The notes under the pieces are model-generated. The model saw only the letters and a program-made list of their open reading frames with translations. It was not told the origin of the DNA and did not search any database. This document shows, one piece after another, positions 36,840-48,348 of a DNA stretch of 64,000 nucleotides. Every line of letters starts with the position of its first letter. The first letter of the stretch is position 1. Made by a program: the position numbers and the translations under genes. This DNA comes from Candidatus Gastranaerophilales bacterium (GTDB lineage: Bacteria; Cyanobacteriota; Vampirovibrionia; Gastranaerophilales; Gastranaerophilaceae): the NCBI GenBank assembly GCA_944323875.1, contig CALUUH010000007.1:1-64000 (forward strand), given 5' to 3'.

Positions 36840-37739
36840 ATGCAGCGGAAGAATTTATGTTTATACTGTAACATAGCATTATTAATGACAGCACTTATCT
36901 CGGGGCTGTCATTTGTTGCACAAAAACTCGGAATGCATTATGTCGGGCCGTTTACATTCAACACATTGAGATGTTTTATCGGGTGTTTGAGTCTGCTGCC
37001 TGTCATGCTGTTGTTTGGAAGGCTTTTGCCGCATACAAGAAAATATTCTTCACGGCCGTTGATAAAAGGCGGTATACTGGCCGGCATTATTTTGTTTGTA
37101 GCTTTTTCCATAAACCAGTACTGCATGATTTATGCAGATGCGGGCAAAGCCGGATTTATCACGTCATTATACATTCTTTTTGTCCCGATTATAGCTGTGT
37201 TTATGAAACATAAATTACAGAGAAACGTTAAAATCAGCATTGTGGTTGCACTTGTTGGACTTTATCTGTTATGCGCAAAAGGTACTATGCAATTTGCGAT
37301 ATGGGATGTGTTACTTTTGGTCAGCGCATTTTTTTTTGCGCTGCATATTATAACGGTAAGTTATTACTCTAAAAAAACAGATGCGGTCAAACTTTCGACC
37401 CTGCAATTCCTTGTCGCAGGTATATTATCAGCGCCGTTGATGTTTCTGATAGAGCAGCCTTCAATGAATATGATAGTTGCCGGTTGGAAACCTATTCTGT
37501 TTATCGGTGTAATTGTGACCGGTGTTGCTTATACTTTGCAGATATTCGGACATAAAGCAACAAAACCGGTATTAGCAACCTTACTTTTGAGCAGCGAGGC
37601 GGTTTTTGCAGTATTTGGCGGAGTTCTTTTGCTTGGCGAAACACTTAGTATAAGAGAAATAACAGGATGCCTTATAATGCTTAGTGCAATAGTCTTTTCG
37701 CAATTGCCGGACAGGCAGGTTATTAGAGAAGTCAGATAA
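36840..37739 (+). CDS. DMT-superfamily EamA transporter
   Basis: A 299-residue membrane protein with about ten helices and two EamA repeats, the first starting near GLSFVAQKLGMHYVGPFTFN and the second near VLLLVSAFFFALHIIT. These export amino acids or other metabolites. It precedes hom-thrC by about 50 bases in the same direction, which suggests but does not show a link to threonine or homoserine. Confidence 0.9.
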   Translation: MQRKNLCLYCNIALLMTALISGLSFVAQKLGMHYVGPFTFNTLRCFIGCLSLLPVMLLFGRLLPHTRKYSSRPLIKGGILAGIILFVAFSINQYCMIYADAGKAGFITSLYILFVPIIAVFMKHKLQRNVKISIVVALVGLYLLCAKGTMQFAIWDVLLLVSAFFFALHIITVSYYSKKTDAVKLSTLQFLVAGILSAPLMFLIEQPSMNMIVAGWKPILFIGVIVTGVAYTLQIFGHKATKPVLATLLLSSEAVFAVFGGVLLLGETLSIREITGCLIMLSAIVFSQLPDRQVIREVR

Positions 37740-37788
37740 AAAACTGATTTTTGTTCGAAAACTTTCGTTTTTGTGTTAAGATTTTTAT

Positions 37789-39066
37789 ATGGAAAATAAA
37801 AAAATTAAAATCGGACTAATCGGACTCGGCACAGTCGGCTCAGGTGTTTATAAAACTCTTGAAAATTTTGATAATGTAGAAGTTGCCAAAATTGCGGTAA
37901 GAAATTTGAACAAACCGCGCAATATTGAAAATCTTGACACCTCAATAGTTACGGATAAACCTTATGAGGTTGTTAATGACCCGGATATTGATATTGTAGC
38001 GGAATTAATCGGCGGAATAGAACCGGCCTTTGATTTGATTAAAACAGCGATAAAGAACGGTAAACACATTGTCACCGCAAACAAAGAACTACTTGCAAAA
38101 CACGGTGAAGAATTATTTAACTTTGCCGAAAAACACAACAAAGTCGTGCTTTACGAAGCGGCAATTGCAGGCGGCATCCCGTTAATCATGCCGATAAAAA
38201 CAATTCTTGCAGGCAACAAAATAAATAAAGTGGAAGCAATTCTGAACGGTACAACAAACTATATCCTTACAAAAATGGATGTTCAGGGAGCTTCTTATGA
38301 AGATGTATTGAAAGAGGCACAGGAATTGGGTTATGCGGAAGCTGACCCGACCGGTGATGTGGAAGGTTATGACGCTGCATATAAAATCACAACCCTTGCA
38401 ACAATTACTTTTCGCAAACGGGTAAAACTGGAAAATGTTTACCGTGAAGGGATTACCAAAATCCGTGCGCAGGACATGGAAGCTGCAAACGATTTAGGTT
38501 ACAAGATTAAACTCATAGCTTCTGCAAATATAGATGAACAGGGACGCGCTGACGTAAGAGTGCACCCTATGCTTGTGTCTAAAAAATCAACACTTGCGCA
38601 TATAGATTATGTAACAAATGCCGTAAGTCTTGAAGGGCATCCTGTCGGAAGCGTAACACTTTCTGGCCCTGGAGCAGGAGAATTCCCGACAGCAAGTTCT
38701 GTTGTGGGTGACATTCTTGCTATAGCAAATGAATTAGGCACAAGTGATTACATACTGCCGATGATGAGATGCCAGCACAATTCAACGGCTATTCCGGTTT
38801 CTATATCTGATACGGTAAACAAATACTATATCTCTATCAACGCAAAAAATAATAAAGGCGTTATCGGTAAAATCGGAACAATTTGTGCTGATAACGGAAT
38901 AAGCCTTGCAAGTATTGTTCAAAGAGGGGTTTCTGATGACAATACTGCCGATATAACAGTTATAACAGAACATGTTCTTGAAAAAGACATGCAAAAAGCA
39001 ATAGCAGAAATTGAACAAGACGAATATATTAACAAAGTAAACAGTCTTATTCGTGTACAAATATAA
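37789..39066 (+). CDS. hom: Homoserine dehydrogenase
   Basis: Reduces aspartate semialdehyde to homoserine. The 425-residue protein has the nucleotide-binding GLIGLGTVGSGVY near the N-terminus, TANKELLAKHG, the catalytic region NGTTNYILTKM with the GYAEADPTGDVEGYDA motif, and a C-terminal ACT domain (about 350-425), which usually gives threonine feedback inhibition. A TAAGAT six bases before the ATG and no ribosome binding site suggest a leaderless mRNA. thrC follows by 15 bases. Confidence 0.96.
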   Translation: MENKKIKIGLIGLGTVGSGVYKTLENFDNVEVAKIAVRNLNKPRNIENLDTSIVTDKPYEVVNDPDIDIVAELIGGIEPAFDLIKTAIKNGKHIVTANKELLAKHGEELFNFAEKHNKVVLYEAAIAGGIPLIMPIKTILAGNKINKVEAILNGTTNYILTKMDVQGASYEDVLKEAQELGYAEADPTGDVEGYDAAYKITTLATITFRKRVKLENVYREGITKIRAQDMEAANDLGYKIKLIASANIDEQGRADVRVHPMLVSKKSTLAHIDYVTNAVSLEGHPVGSVTLSGPGAGEFPTASSVVGDILAIANELGTSDYILPMMRCQHNSTAIPVSISDTVNKYYISINAKNNKGVIGKIGTICADNGISLASIVQRGVSDDNTADITVITEHVLEKDMQKAIAEIEQDEYINKVNSLIRVQI

Positions 39067-39081
39067 GAAAAGAGGACAAAT

Positions 39082-40134
39082 ATGTACTACCAGGGTTTGA
39101 TAAATACATTCAGAGAATATCTGCCGGTAAGCGATAAAACACCGGTAATCACCTTAAACGAGGGCAATACTCCTTTAATTAAGGCCGACAATCTTGCTAA
39201 AAAAATAGGTTTGGAAGCAGAAATATATCTGAAATTTGAAGGGTCAAACCCGACAGGAAGTTTTAAAGACCGCGGCATGACAATGGCCGTTTCAAAAGCA
39301 AAAGAAGCCGGAGCAGAGGCAATCATTTGTGCTTCAACCGGAAACACAAGCGCATCAGCCGCAGCCTATGGCGCAAAGGCCGGCATGAGGACTTTTGTTC
39401 TTATTCCTGACGGATACATTGCGCTCGGCAAACTTTCTCAAGCTATGATGTACGGAGCAGAAATTATTGCGATTAACGGTAATTTTGATGAAGCGCTTGA
39501 AATGGTAAGAAAAATCGCTGAAGAATACCCGATTACACTGGTTAACTCAGTAAACCCTTACAGAATTGAAGGTCAAAAAACCGGTGCCTTTGAAATTTGT
39601 AATGCGCTTGGACAAGCGCCGGATTACCATTTTATCCCTGTAGGTAACGCAGGAAACATAACAGCTTACTGGAAAGGTTATAAAGAATTTCATTCACTTG
39701 GCAAAATTCCTTCATTACCTAAAATGATGGGATTTGAAGCAGAAGGAGCCGCTGCAATTGTTCGCGGTGAAAGAATCTTGCATCCTGAAACGCTTGCAAC
39801 TGCTATCAGAATAGGTAACCCTGCAAGCTGGAAGCAGGCAGAAGCCGCAAGAGATGAAAGCAACGGTATGATAAATTCCGTTACTGATGAAGAAATAGTA
39901 AATGCATATAAACTCATTGCCTCATGTGAAGGTGTTCTCGCAGAACCTGCAAGTGCCGCTTCTGTTGCCGGATTAATCAAGGTGAAAGATACGATTAAAG
40001 AAGGTGCAAAAATCGTTTGTATCTTGACCGGAAACGGCCTCAAAGATCCTGACAATGCGATAAAATATTCAAATGCGGATGTTAAAAAGACATCAACAGA
40101 TTTAACAGAAATATTAAAAGTGATGAATATATAA
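39082..40134 (+). CDS. thrC: Threonine synthase
   Basis: Converts O-phosphohomoserine to threonine with pyridoxal phosphate. The 350-residue protein has the PLP lysine in SFKDRGM and the phosphate loop VGNAGNI, and ends after [11 protein letters not shown]. It follows hom in a two-gene operon, with a ribosome binding site AGAGGA before the start. Homoserine kinase is not adjacent. Confidence 0.96.
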   Translation: MYYQGLINTFREYLPVSDKTPVITLNEGNTPLIKADNLAKKIGLEAEIYLKFEGSNPTGSFKDRGMTMAVSKAKEAGAEAIICASTGNTSASAAAYGAKAGMRTFVLIPDGYIALGKLSQAMMYGAEIIAINGNFDEALEMVRKIAEEYPITLVNSVNPYRIEGQKTGAFEICNALGQAPDYHFIPVGNAGNITAYWKGYKEFHSLGKIPSLPKMMGFEAEGAAAIVRGERILHPETLATAIRIGNPASWKQAEAARDESNGMINSVTDEEIVNAYKLIASCEGVLAEPASAASVAGLIKVKDTIKEGAKIVCILTGNGLKDPDNAIKYSNADVKKTSTDLTEILKVMNI

Positions 40135-40176
40135 TTTATTTTAATTATTAGTTTAATATATAGTTAAATCAATGGA

Positions 40177-40205
40177 AAAGCCCTCCTATACAGAGGGCTT
40201 TATAT
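40177..40205 (+). terminator. Terminator of the hom-thrC operon
   Basis: AAAGCCCTC (40177-40185) and GAGGGCTTT (40193-40201) with a seven-base loop and T-rich end. It also faces the converging gene at 40227. Confidence 0.85.
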
Positions 40206-40226
40206 TTTGTATTTCGGGTTTGCTTA

Positions 40227-41879
40227 TTATTGACATCCGTTTTCAAGGATATATTTTTCAAGGTCTGACTGACTTGTGAATTTCTGGCTGTCAACCAACT
40301 GTTCTTGTTCACCAGGTCTGGTTTCATATCTGTTGTATGTATATTCAGTTCCGGTTTGTTGTTCAGTCATTCTAGGATTAAACTTACCTGTATATGCTTT
40401 TTGCTTTTTATCGTATATTTGAACTGTACCTTTAACTTCATTGTCACAGTCGAGTTTGTAAACTTTGTCACCTATTTTTATATTATCATACAGTTTCAAT
40501 ACTTTTGGCTGAACGTTATCACTGTATTTAACACCGTGGTAATCTTTGAGTTTGTGAACTACTGCAAGAACTTCTTTGTGGTCTGCTTTTTGAAGATTAT
40601 ATTTGTCTCTGGCAATGTCACTCCAGCATTCACCTTTTCTAGGTTTATATTCACAGTAGTCAAGATCCGGTTTTTCCTCCATAATTGGAGCGGTTGTAAC
40701 TTCTTCTCTGCATTGTGTCTGCGGAGTTGGTGTTGGTGTCGGAGTTGGTGTCGGAGTCGGTGTTGGTGTCGGAGTTGGAGTTGGTGTTGGTGTCGGTGTT
40801 GGTGTTGGTGTTGGTGTCGGTGTTGGTGTTGGTTGAGACTGACCACCAATTATACCTGCAATTTGTTCACGTTGTGTATAATCACCTTCACCGTTGTCTT
40901 TGATTTTCTTCATTGTACCAAGACCTGCGATCAAACCTGCAACGCCGCCGCTTACTGCACCGGCTAAAGCACCGGTTTTAGCTGAGGATTTTCTTGTATC
41001 AATTTTACCTTCAAGGTCACAGTTTGAATCAACTGAGACATCAAAGTTTGGATCGTTTATGTTGACGTGCTTATGATTAATATCTTTCAGGTTGGTTACA
41101 GAACCGGTTGCATAACCGATACCTGCACCGATACCGGCGCCTGCTGCTGCACCGATACCTGTATAAGCAAGTACGTGTAATGCGCGTCTGCCTGCGGTAC
41201 GGTCTTTTTCTTTGTCAAGACCTGCTGATTTTGCTGCTCGACCCATAATTTTACGAGTTGAATCATATTGTTCTGCTGCATCGTCCAATTCTGCAAGATC
41301 TGCCTGATGGTCTTCTGCAGCTATGTTTTTCATGAATTTTTTGTACTTATCACTTGAGAAATTACCGTCCTCATCATAAAATTCTTCTTTATGCGCTTCG
41401 ACAAATGCTCGTGATTTTTTGCTTAACAGTTCATAATTATCTTTGTTTTCCTTGTCTGCAGCTCTTGCTTTTTTGTATTCATCTTTGTCAATAAATACCT
41501 TTCTGTTTTCAAATCTTAAAGCAGCCTGTTCTTCTTTCAGTGCCAATTTCGCAAGTTTTTTAGCTTCTTTTTCGCTTTTGCCCTGTGCCATAAATGCCTG
41601 TTGATACAGGTCTTTCATTGTTTCTTCAGCGCCTTTTCTTGTCTTTTTGTCACTGCTGTCTAAAAATTCTCTTGTTTGTTGAATTTCTTTTTGAACAGTC
41701 TGTTCAAATGGATGTAGTTCCAAATCTGCTGATTTGGTCAAATTTGTTTTTGTTTCAGGTTTGCCGATCGGAACTTCTACATATTGAGTTTGACCGTCGA
41801 CTACAACTTTTTTGTAAAGTTTTTCGTTTCCTTGTGTTGCTTGCAAGGCATTGTTGCCGTTAATTGCAAAGTCTGCCAT
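40227..41879 (-). CDS. Large hypothetical protein with Pro-Thr linker and LysM-like tail
   Basis: A 550-residue protein of unknown role. Residues 1-210 are lysine-rich, highly charged and helical, probably coiled coil. Residues about 240-320 hold two Gly/Ala zipper segments (IGAAAGAGIGAGIGYATG, GALAGAVSGGVAGLIAGLG) that could sit in a membrane. A run of about 18 Pro-Thr dipeptides (DNA 40723-40833) follows. The last 150 residues include a LysM-like domain (PRKGECWSDIARDKYNL). This looks like an anchored envelope protein. There is no conventional signal peptide. The Pro-Thr tract is a six-base-unit array that may vary in length. Confidence 0.8.
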   Translation of the reverse strand: MADFAINGNNALQATQGNEKLYKKVVVDGQTQYVEVPIGKPETKTNLTKSADLELHPFEQTVQKEIQQTREFLDSSDKKTRKGAEETMKDLYQQAFMAQGKSEKEAKKLAKLALKEEQAALRFENRKVFIDKDEYKKARAADKENKDNYELLSKKSRAFVEAHKEEFYDEDGNFSSDKYKKFMKNIAAEDHQADLAELDDAAEQYDSTRKIMGRAAKSAGLDKEKDRTAGRRALHVLAYTGIGAAAGAGIGAGIGYATGSVTNLKDINHKHVNINDPNFDVSVDSNCDLEGKIDTRKSSAKTGALAGAVSGGVAGLIAGLGTMKKIKDNGEGDYTQREQIAGIIGGQSQPTPTPTPTPTPTPTPTPTPTPTPTPTPTPTPTPTPTPQTQCREEVTTAPIMEEKPDLDYCEYKPRKGECWSDIARDKYNLQKADHKEVLAVVHKLKDYHGVKYSDNVQPKVLKLYDNIKIGDKVYKLDCDNEVKGTVQIYDKKQKAYTGKFNPRMTEQQTGTEYTYNRYETRPGEQEQLVDSQKFTSQSDLEKYILENGCQ

Positions 41880-42052
41880 TTTTTTCCCCTTTCAATTTTC
41901 CTCGTGACTTTTTAGTAAAGTCCTTTATTATCCCCTATGCTTTTATAAAAAAATTTGGGCTTAAAAAATTGCCATGTTTGTAAAAAATTACCTTAACATT
42001 TGTTAATAATTTGCCGTTAAAAGCCTGTCATTACAGAAATAGCCTTTTCGGC

Positions 42053-42081
42053 TATGACATTTTTCCTGTATTGTGTATAAT
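42053..42081 (+). promoter_or_regulatory. Promoter for the Opp-type ATPase
   Basis: ATGACA (42053-42058), 17 bases, TATAAT (42076-42081). ATG follows seven bases later, predicting a leaderless transcript. Confidence 0.65.
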
Positions 42082-42088
42082 TACTGTA

Positions 42089-43066
42089 ATGGCAATATTA
42101 GAAGTTAAAAATTTGAATTTGGGCTTTGAATGTGAATGCGGGTTTCGTCAGGCGCTGTATGATGTCTCATTTTCACTTGAAAAGGGAAAAATGCATGCAC
42201 TTGTAGGAGAATCAGGCTGCGGCAAGACGATTAGCGCAATGAGTGTTTTAAAACTTTTGCCAAAGACAGCCTCTATAATCGGCGGCGAGATATTTTTTGA
42301 TGGTGAAAATATATTGCTGATGTCAAATTCTAAACTGCAAAAACTTCGCGGGGCAAAAATTGCACTTATTCCGCAAGATCCAATGACTTCGCTTAATCCG
42401 CTTTATACAATCGGGGATCAATTACTGGAGGTTATCAAAATACATCAGGGACTCCATGGCACAGAGGCTTATCAAAAGGCCATTGAGGCGCTTGAACTCG
42501 TTCAAATTCCATGCGCAAAAGAAAGATTTAAGGCCTATCCGCATGAATTTTCAGGCGGAATGAAACAGCGCGCAATTATTGCTATGGCACTTGTGTGTAA
42601 TGCTGAAATTCTTATTGCTGATGAGCCGACAACAGCTTTGGATGTTACTATTCAGGCACAAATTATGTCATTACTCAAAGACATACAAACAACGAGAAAT
42701 ACTGCAATTCTTTTGATAACGCATGATCTGGCACTTGTCGGTGAAAATGCTGATTACGTTTCCGTAATGTATGCCGGCCGTATTGTAGAGAGCGCGCCTG
42801 CTGCGGAATTTTTTAACAATCCTAATCACCCTTACACCCATGCGTTGCTAAAATCTATGCCGTCTGCAAAGCGTAATGAAAGGCTGCAAACTATAACCGG
42901 CCAGCCGCCGACAATACAACAATTTATTAACGGCTGTAAGTTTCATCCGCGCTGTCTGCAATGTATGGATATTTGTAAAACAGTCGTGCCGCCTGTTTAT
43001 TACGTAGGCGAAAATCACTTTAGCGCATGCTTTTTAAACAAAGATGCTAATTGTCCGAATGATTAA
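42089..43066 (+). CDS. Oligopeptide/dipeptide ABC transporter ATP-binding protein
   Basis: A 325-residue ATPase of the OppD/DppD type. Walker A is GESGCGKT, the signature is FSGGMKQR, and Walker B is ILIADEPTT. The C-terminal oligo_HPY domain has the cysteine group CKFHPRC...C...C, which may bind an iron-sulfur cluster as in some DppD. An in-frame start 26 codons upstream would begin inside the promoter, so I chose 42089. It stands alone; permeases and binding protein are not in the window. Confidence 0.94.
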   Translation: MAILEVKNLNLGFECECGFRQALYDVSFSLEKGKMHALVGESGCGKTISAMSVLKLLPKTASIIGGEIFFDGENILLMSNSKLQKLRGAKIALIPQDPMTSLNPLYTIGDQLLEVIKIHQGLHGTEAYQKAIEALELVQIPCAKERFKAYPHEFSGGMKQRAIIAMALVCNAEILIADEPTTALDVTIQAQIMSLLKDIQTTRNTAILLITHDLALVGENADYVSVMYAGRIVESAPAAEFFNNPNHPYTHALLKSMPSAKRNERLQTITGQPPTIQQFINGCKFHPRCLQCMDICKTVVPPVYYVGENHFSACFLNKDANCPND

Positions 43067-44445
43067 AACGCATCTGTCTTAATAGGGTTCTTGAATTTTG
43101 TAATATTGCCCTGGAATAGAAGTTTAATTGTACCGATAGAGCCGTTTCTGTGTTTTGCAATAATAATTTCGGATTCACCTTTGGAAGAAGCTTTAGTTAC
43201 TTCATCTTCTTCATCGGCCTTTTTGTAATATTCATCACGGTAGATAAACATAACGATATCAGCGTCTTGTTCTATTGCGCCGGATTCTCTCAAATCTGAG
43301 AGCATCGGACGTTTATCTGTTCTTGATTCAACGGCACGGGAAAGTTGCGAAAGTGCCAGAACAGGGACATCCAATTCCCTTGCAAGAATTTTCAAACCGC
43401 GTGATATTGCAGAAATCTGCTGCATACGATCTTCACGGCTGGAGCTTTCCATCAATTGTAAATAGTCGATAAGCACAAGCCCGAGATTTTTTTCTTCCAT
43501 TTTCAGACGCCGGCATTTTGCGCGGATATCGGTGATTGTACATCCTGATGTGTCGTCGATGTAGATAGGAGCCTGCGCAAAGGCATTCATTGCATTTGCA
43601 AGTTTTTCCCAGTCTTTGCTCTGCATATTACCTGTTTTAACCCTTTGCGAATCTATTTCCGCTTCAGAGCACAACATACGCTGCATCAATTGTTCTTTTG
43701 ACATTTCAAGAGAAAATATTGCAACAGGAATATTGGCTTTGAGCGCAACATTTTGTGCGATATTGAGCGCAAAGGCGGTTTTTCCCATTGCAGGACGTGC
43801 CGCAAGAATAATTAAGTCTGATTTTTGTAAGCCGTTTAATATTGCATCCAGTTCATAAAAATTCGTCGGAATACCGGTTAATTCGTTTTTATGTTCGTAT
43901 CGGTATTCAATTTTTTCGTATGTTTCCAGCACTAGATCCTTAACATGGGTAAGATCTGATGTAGCTTTTTTAGATGCAATATCAAATATAAGTTTTTCCG
44001 CTTTATCTAAAGAACTGTCAATCGGATCAACGTCATAACCAAAGCTTACTATTTCCGAACCTGCATTGATAAGAGCGCGTTTAATAGCTTTTTCCTGCAC
44101 TATTCTTGCATAATATTCAATATTTGACGTTGTAATTGTTTTGTAGCTTAAATCATTTATAAATGCCCTGCCGCCAACTGTTTCTAGTTTTTGGGTATAG
44201 TTCAATACATCTGAAACCGAAACAATATCAATCCGTTCGTTCTGGTTAAACAACTGGAGCATTGCCTCATATACATATCTGTGTGCCGGTTTATAAAAGC
44301 TTTCAGGTTTTAAGGTTTCAACAACTTTTGTTATAACCTGCGGGTTTACTAAAATTGCACCGAGAACAGCTTCTTCGGCTTCTATATTTTGAGGTAAAAG
44401 GTTTGCTTCCAGACTTTTATCTTTTGTTTTATATGTTGCAGGCAT
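43063..44445 (-). CDS. dnaB: Replicative DNA helicase
   Basis: The hexameric helicase that unwinds DNA at the fork. The 460-residue protein has the N-terminal primase-interaction domain (PQNIEAEEAVLGAIL), Walker A ARPAMGKTAF, Walker B LVLIDYLQLM, and the arginine finger region QLSRAVESR. No intein is present. GGAG lies before the ATG. It overlaps the ABC ATPase gene by four bases at the 3' ends. Confidence 0.97.
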   Translation of the reverse strand: MPATYKTKDKSLEANLLPQNIEAEEAVLGAILVNPQVITKVVETLKPESFYKPAHRYVYEAMLQLFNQNERIDIVSVSDVLNYTQKLETVGGRAFINDLSYKTITTSNIEYYARIVQEKAIKRALINAGSEIVSFGYDVDPIDSSLDKAEKLIFDIASKKATSDLTHVKDLVLETYEKIEYRYEHKNELTGIPTNFYELDAILNGLQKSDLIILAARPAMGKTAFALNIAQNVALKANIPVAIFSLEMSKEQLMQRMLCSEAEIDSQRVKTGNMQSKDWEKLANAMNAFAQAPIYIDDTSGCTITDIRAKCRRLKMEEKNLGLVLIDYLQLMESSSREDRMQQISAISRGLKILARELDVPVLALSQLSRAVESRTDKRPMLSDLRESGAIEQDADIVMFIYRDEYYKKADEEDEVTKASSKGESEIIIAKHRNGSIGTIKLLFQGNITKFKNPIKTDAF

Positions 44446-44531
44446 GTTTTATTCTCCAATTAATTTAAAATCATGATACATAAACGAAATAAGAATTAAA
44501 ATACATGATTAAACATTATTACGAAAAATAT

Positions 44532-44560
44532 TTGACAAATCATGCCAAAAGCAATAAAGT
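44532..44560 (+). promoter_or_regulatory. Promoter for pncC
   Basis: A consensus TTGACA (44532-44537), 17 bases, TAAAGT (44555-44560). ATG follows six bases later. Confidence 0.7.
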
Positions 44561-44566
44561 AAAGCT

Positions 44567-45055
44567 ATGCAGACACTGGAAGAACAAATCGGAAAAATTT
44601 TAATAGAAAATAATCTGACAGCGGCCACCGCTGAGTCTTGTACCGGCGGACTTTTGAGTTCAAAATTGACGGATGTTACGGGCAGTTCGGCTTATATTAA
44701 ACTGAATTACGTAACATACGCAAATGAAGCTAAACAGGCTGTTCTGGGGGTAAAATCAGAAACTTTAAAAGCCCATGGCGCCGTTAGTTATGAATGCGCT
44801 TATGAAATGGCCGAAGGACTAACCAAAACCACGGGATGCGACCTTGCAATTTGCACAACAGGAATTGCAGGCCCTCTGCAAGACGAAGGTAAACCTGTCG
44901 GGCTAATTTACATAGGTGTGGCTTTTAAAGAAAAAATTCATGTGGAACGAGTTCACATAAAAGAAAAACTAACCAAAGCGGAAATGAAAAATAGGTTTGC
45001 AAATCTTGCGCTCAAAATAGCTCTGGATATTATTTCAGAAGGAATTCAGCAATAA
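44567..45055 (+). CDS. pncC: CinA C-terminal domain / nicotinamide-nucleotide amidase
   Basis: A 162-residue protein made only of the CinA C-terminal domain. The catalytic core is in TAESCTGGLLSSKLTDVTGSS. It probably hydrolyses nicotinamide mononucleotide for NAD recycling. The larger CinA with a molybdopterin-like domain is absent here. The start follows a strong promoter with no room for a ribosome binding site. Its last 26 bases overlap the gene on the other strand. Confidence 0.93.
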   Translation: MQTLEEQIGKILIENNLTAATAESCTGGLLSSKLTDVTGSSAYIKLNYVTYANEAKQAVLGVKSETLKAHGAVSYECAYEMAEGLTKTTGCDLAICTTGIAGPLQDEGKPVGLIYIGVAFKEKIHVERVHIKEKLTKAEMKNRFANLALKIALDIISEGIQQ

Positions 45056-45941
45056 TTTCCGGCATTCTGTCCATCATTATTTCTGCAAATTTTTCTGTAT
45101 CCATTTGCGTAATTACAGTAGCCAGTAAATCATTTGGCAATTCTTCGGTCATCTTAACAAGCTCTTCCTGTTCAAGAACAGCCATAGATTTAACCATATC
45201 AGGCTTTTGTTTATGCGTATCAATCATATTTGTGTAAGCATTTGCATCAAATAGTTGGAACCATTCAGGATGTTCTTTACCCAGTGACAGCACAAGCTGC
45301 TGCTTTTGGGTAGGTTGAAAACTTTTCAACACATCAACAAATTCCAGCGGTCCCAGTTCTCCGATTTGCTTAACTAAATCGTAGCTCTTCTGGTTTTCAG
45401 GAGTTTGACCTGTTACATTTTCTAATACCTGAATCAAATATTCTTCCGGTATAGATTGCATGTGTTTAAGAATTTTATTTTTATCAATTTCTGTACTAGT
45501 CAAAAATTTATCCAGTTGCTCGTCCGGTAAAAGTTGTACAACCTCTTCTTTGGAAAACATTTCAAATACGACTTTAACAAGTTGTTCCGGCGGAACATCT
45601 TCCAGCATAGTCATAAGCTTGTCCTCTGAAAAATAATACAACCCCTGAACAAGATCTTTTTCTTCCATCTGAGGTAAAAACAGCTGTAATTCCTGTGCTG
45701 TCATCTGGCTCAATATTTCATATTTGTTATTAGCATCAGAAAGATTAAACAATTTTATAACAAGATCAACATTATTTAAAAGTTCATTAGCAAGCTTAAT
45801 TGCCTCCTGATTGCCGGAAGCAGCTTCCGCTTCAATAATCTCTTCTACAGATAAATTAGCATATTCTTCTTGCAACTTCAAAGAACTGATATGCAATCGC
45901 GTTTGTAAATAGGCTAAATCGGCGTCAATTACAATGCTCAT
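45030..45941 (-). CDS. Hypothetical protein with MgtE_N-like helical repeats
   Basis: A 303-residue, all-helical acidic protein. It has repeating short helical pairs with PEEYLIQVLE, PPEQLVKVVFEMF and PNDLLATVITQM patterns, like the superhelical N domain of MgtE or FliG middle segments. It has no membrane helices and no catalytic motif. A scaffold role is possible, but I do not assign one. Confidence 0.75.
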   Translation of the reverse strand: MSIVIDADLAYLQTRLHISSLKLQEEYANLSVEEIIEAEAASGNQEAIKLANELLNNVDLVIKLFNLSDANNKYEILSQMTAQELQLFLPQMEEKDLVQGLYYFSEDKLMTMLEDVPPEQLVKVVFEMFSKEEVVQLLPDEQLDKFLTSTEIDKNKILKHMQSIPEEYLIQVLENVTGQTPENQKSYDLVKQIGELGPLEFVDVLKSFQPTQKQQLVLSLGKEHPEWFQLFDANAYTNMIDTHKQKPDMVKSMAVLEQEELVKMTEELPNDLLATVITQMDTEKFAEIMMDRMPEIIAEFLLK

Positions 45942-46268
45942 AGTTAATCCTTGTTTTTATTCTCTCTTATATATAATAACGCTATATTTAGACCAAAATT
46001 TCACATAAAAAAGTTTTTGTAACTTTTCGTAACAAACATGACAAAATATAGAAAGCGGGATTCTCACCGTAGTAAGAATCCCATGAAAGGAGGAATTTCC
46101 CAAACAAAAAAAATTCCAACACGTAATGTACTAATATTATAATACTTTTTATAAAAATTTTCAAAGATTTTCGAAATTTGTAACATTTAGCAATAAATTT
46201 GTTAAAAAATGGGCGGAATTTATTTAAAAAATTCCGCCGCAATGAAGAATTAAATAGTAATATAAAAA
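45942..46268. other. Gene-free gap between dnaK and the 45030-45941 gene
   Basis: No coding signal. Besides the dnaK terminator, a hairpin with arms GGGATTCT and AGAATCCC (46057-46064/46075-46082) stands near the 3' end of the dnaK unit. No candidate RNA gene is clear. Confidence 0.6.
46212..46238 (-). terminator. dnaK terminator
   Basis: GGCGGAATTT and AAATTCCGCC with a seven-base loop, followed on the minus strand by CATTTTTTAAC. Confidence 0.85.
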
Positions 46269-48116
<1,848 letters not shown>

Positions 48117-48348
48117 TTATCTCCTTTTACTAAAATTAACTTGCATTAATCTATATAATTGTTATAACACCTATTGGCGCAAATGTGAAAAAAATAAACA
48201 AAAAATTAATATTTTGTTTATTAACCGGATGAAGAATATTCCTGAACTGTTATTAATTATATTTTGCAGTTAAATATAGCAGTGAAACTTTGTCTTTAAT
48301 AAATTATATTTAGAGTGATAATTGGGTATGCTTTTTCTATAAATGCTT

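Noticed and set aside
40305-40967. 220-codon frame opposite the Pro-Thr-rich gene
   Set aside because: It mirrors the real gene, is rich in Cys/Trp from GGTGTT units, and has no ribosome binding site.
42011-42088. Longer start for the Opp-type ATPase
   Set aside because: It begins upstream of the promoter TATAAT and adds residues unlike the family.
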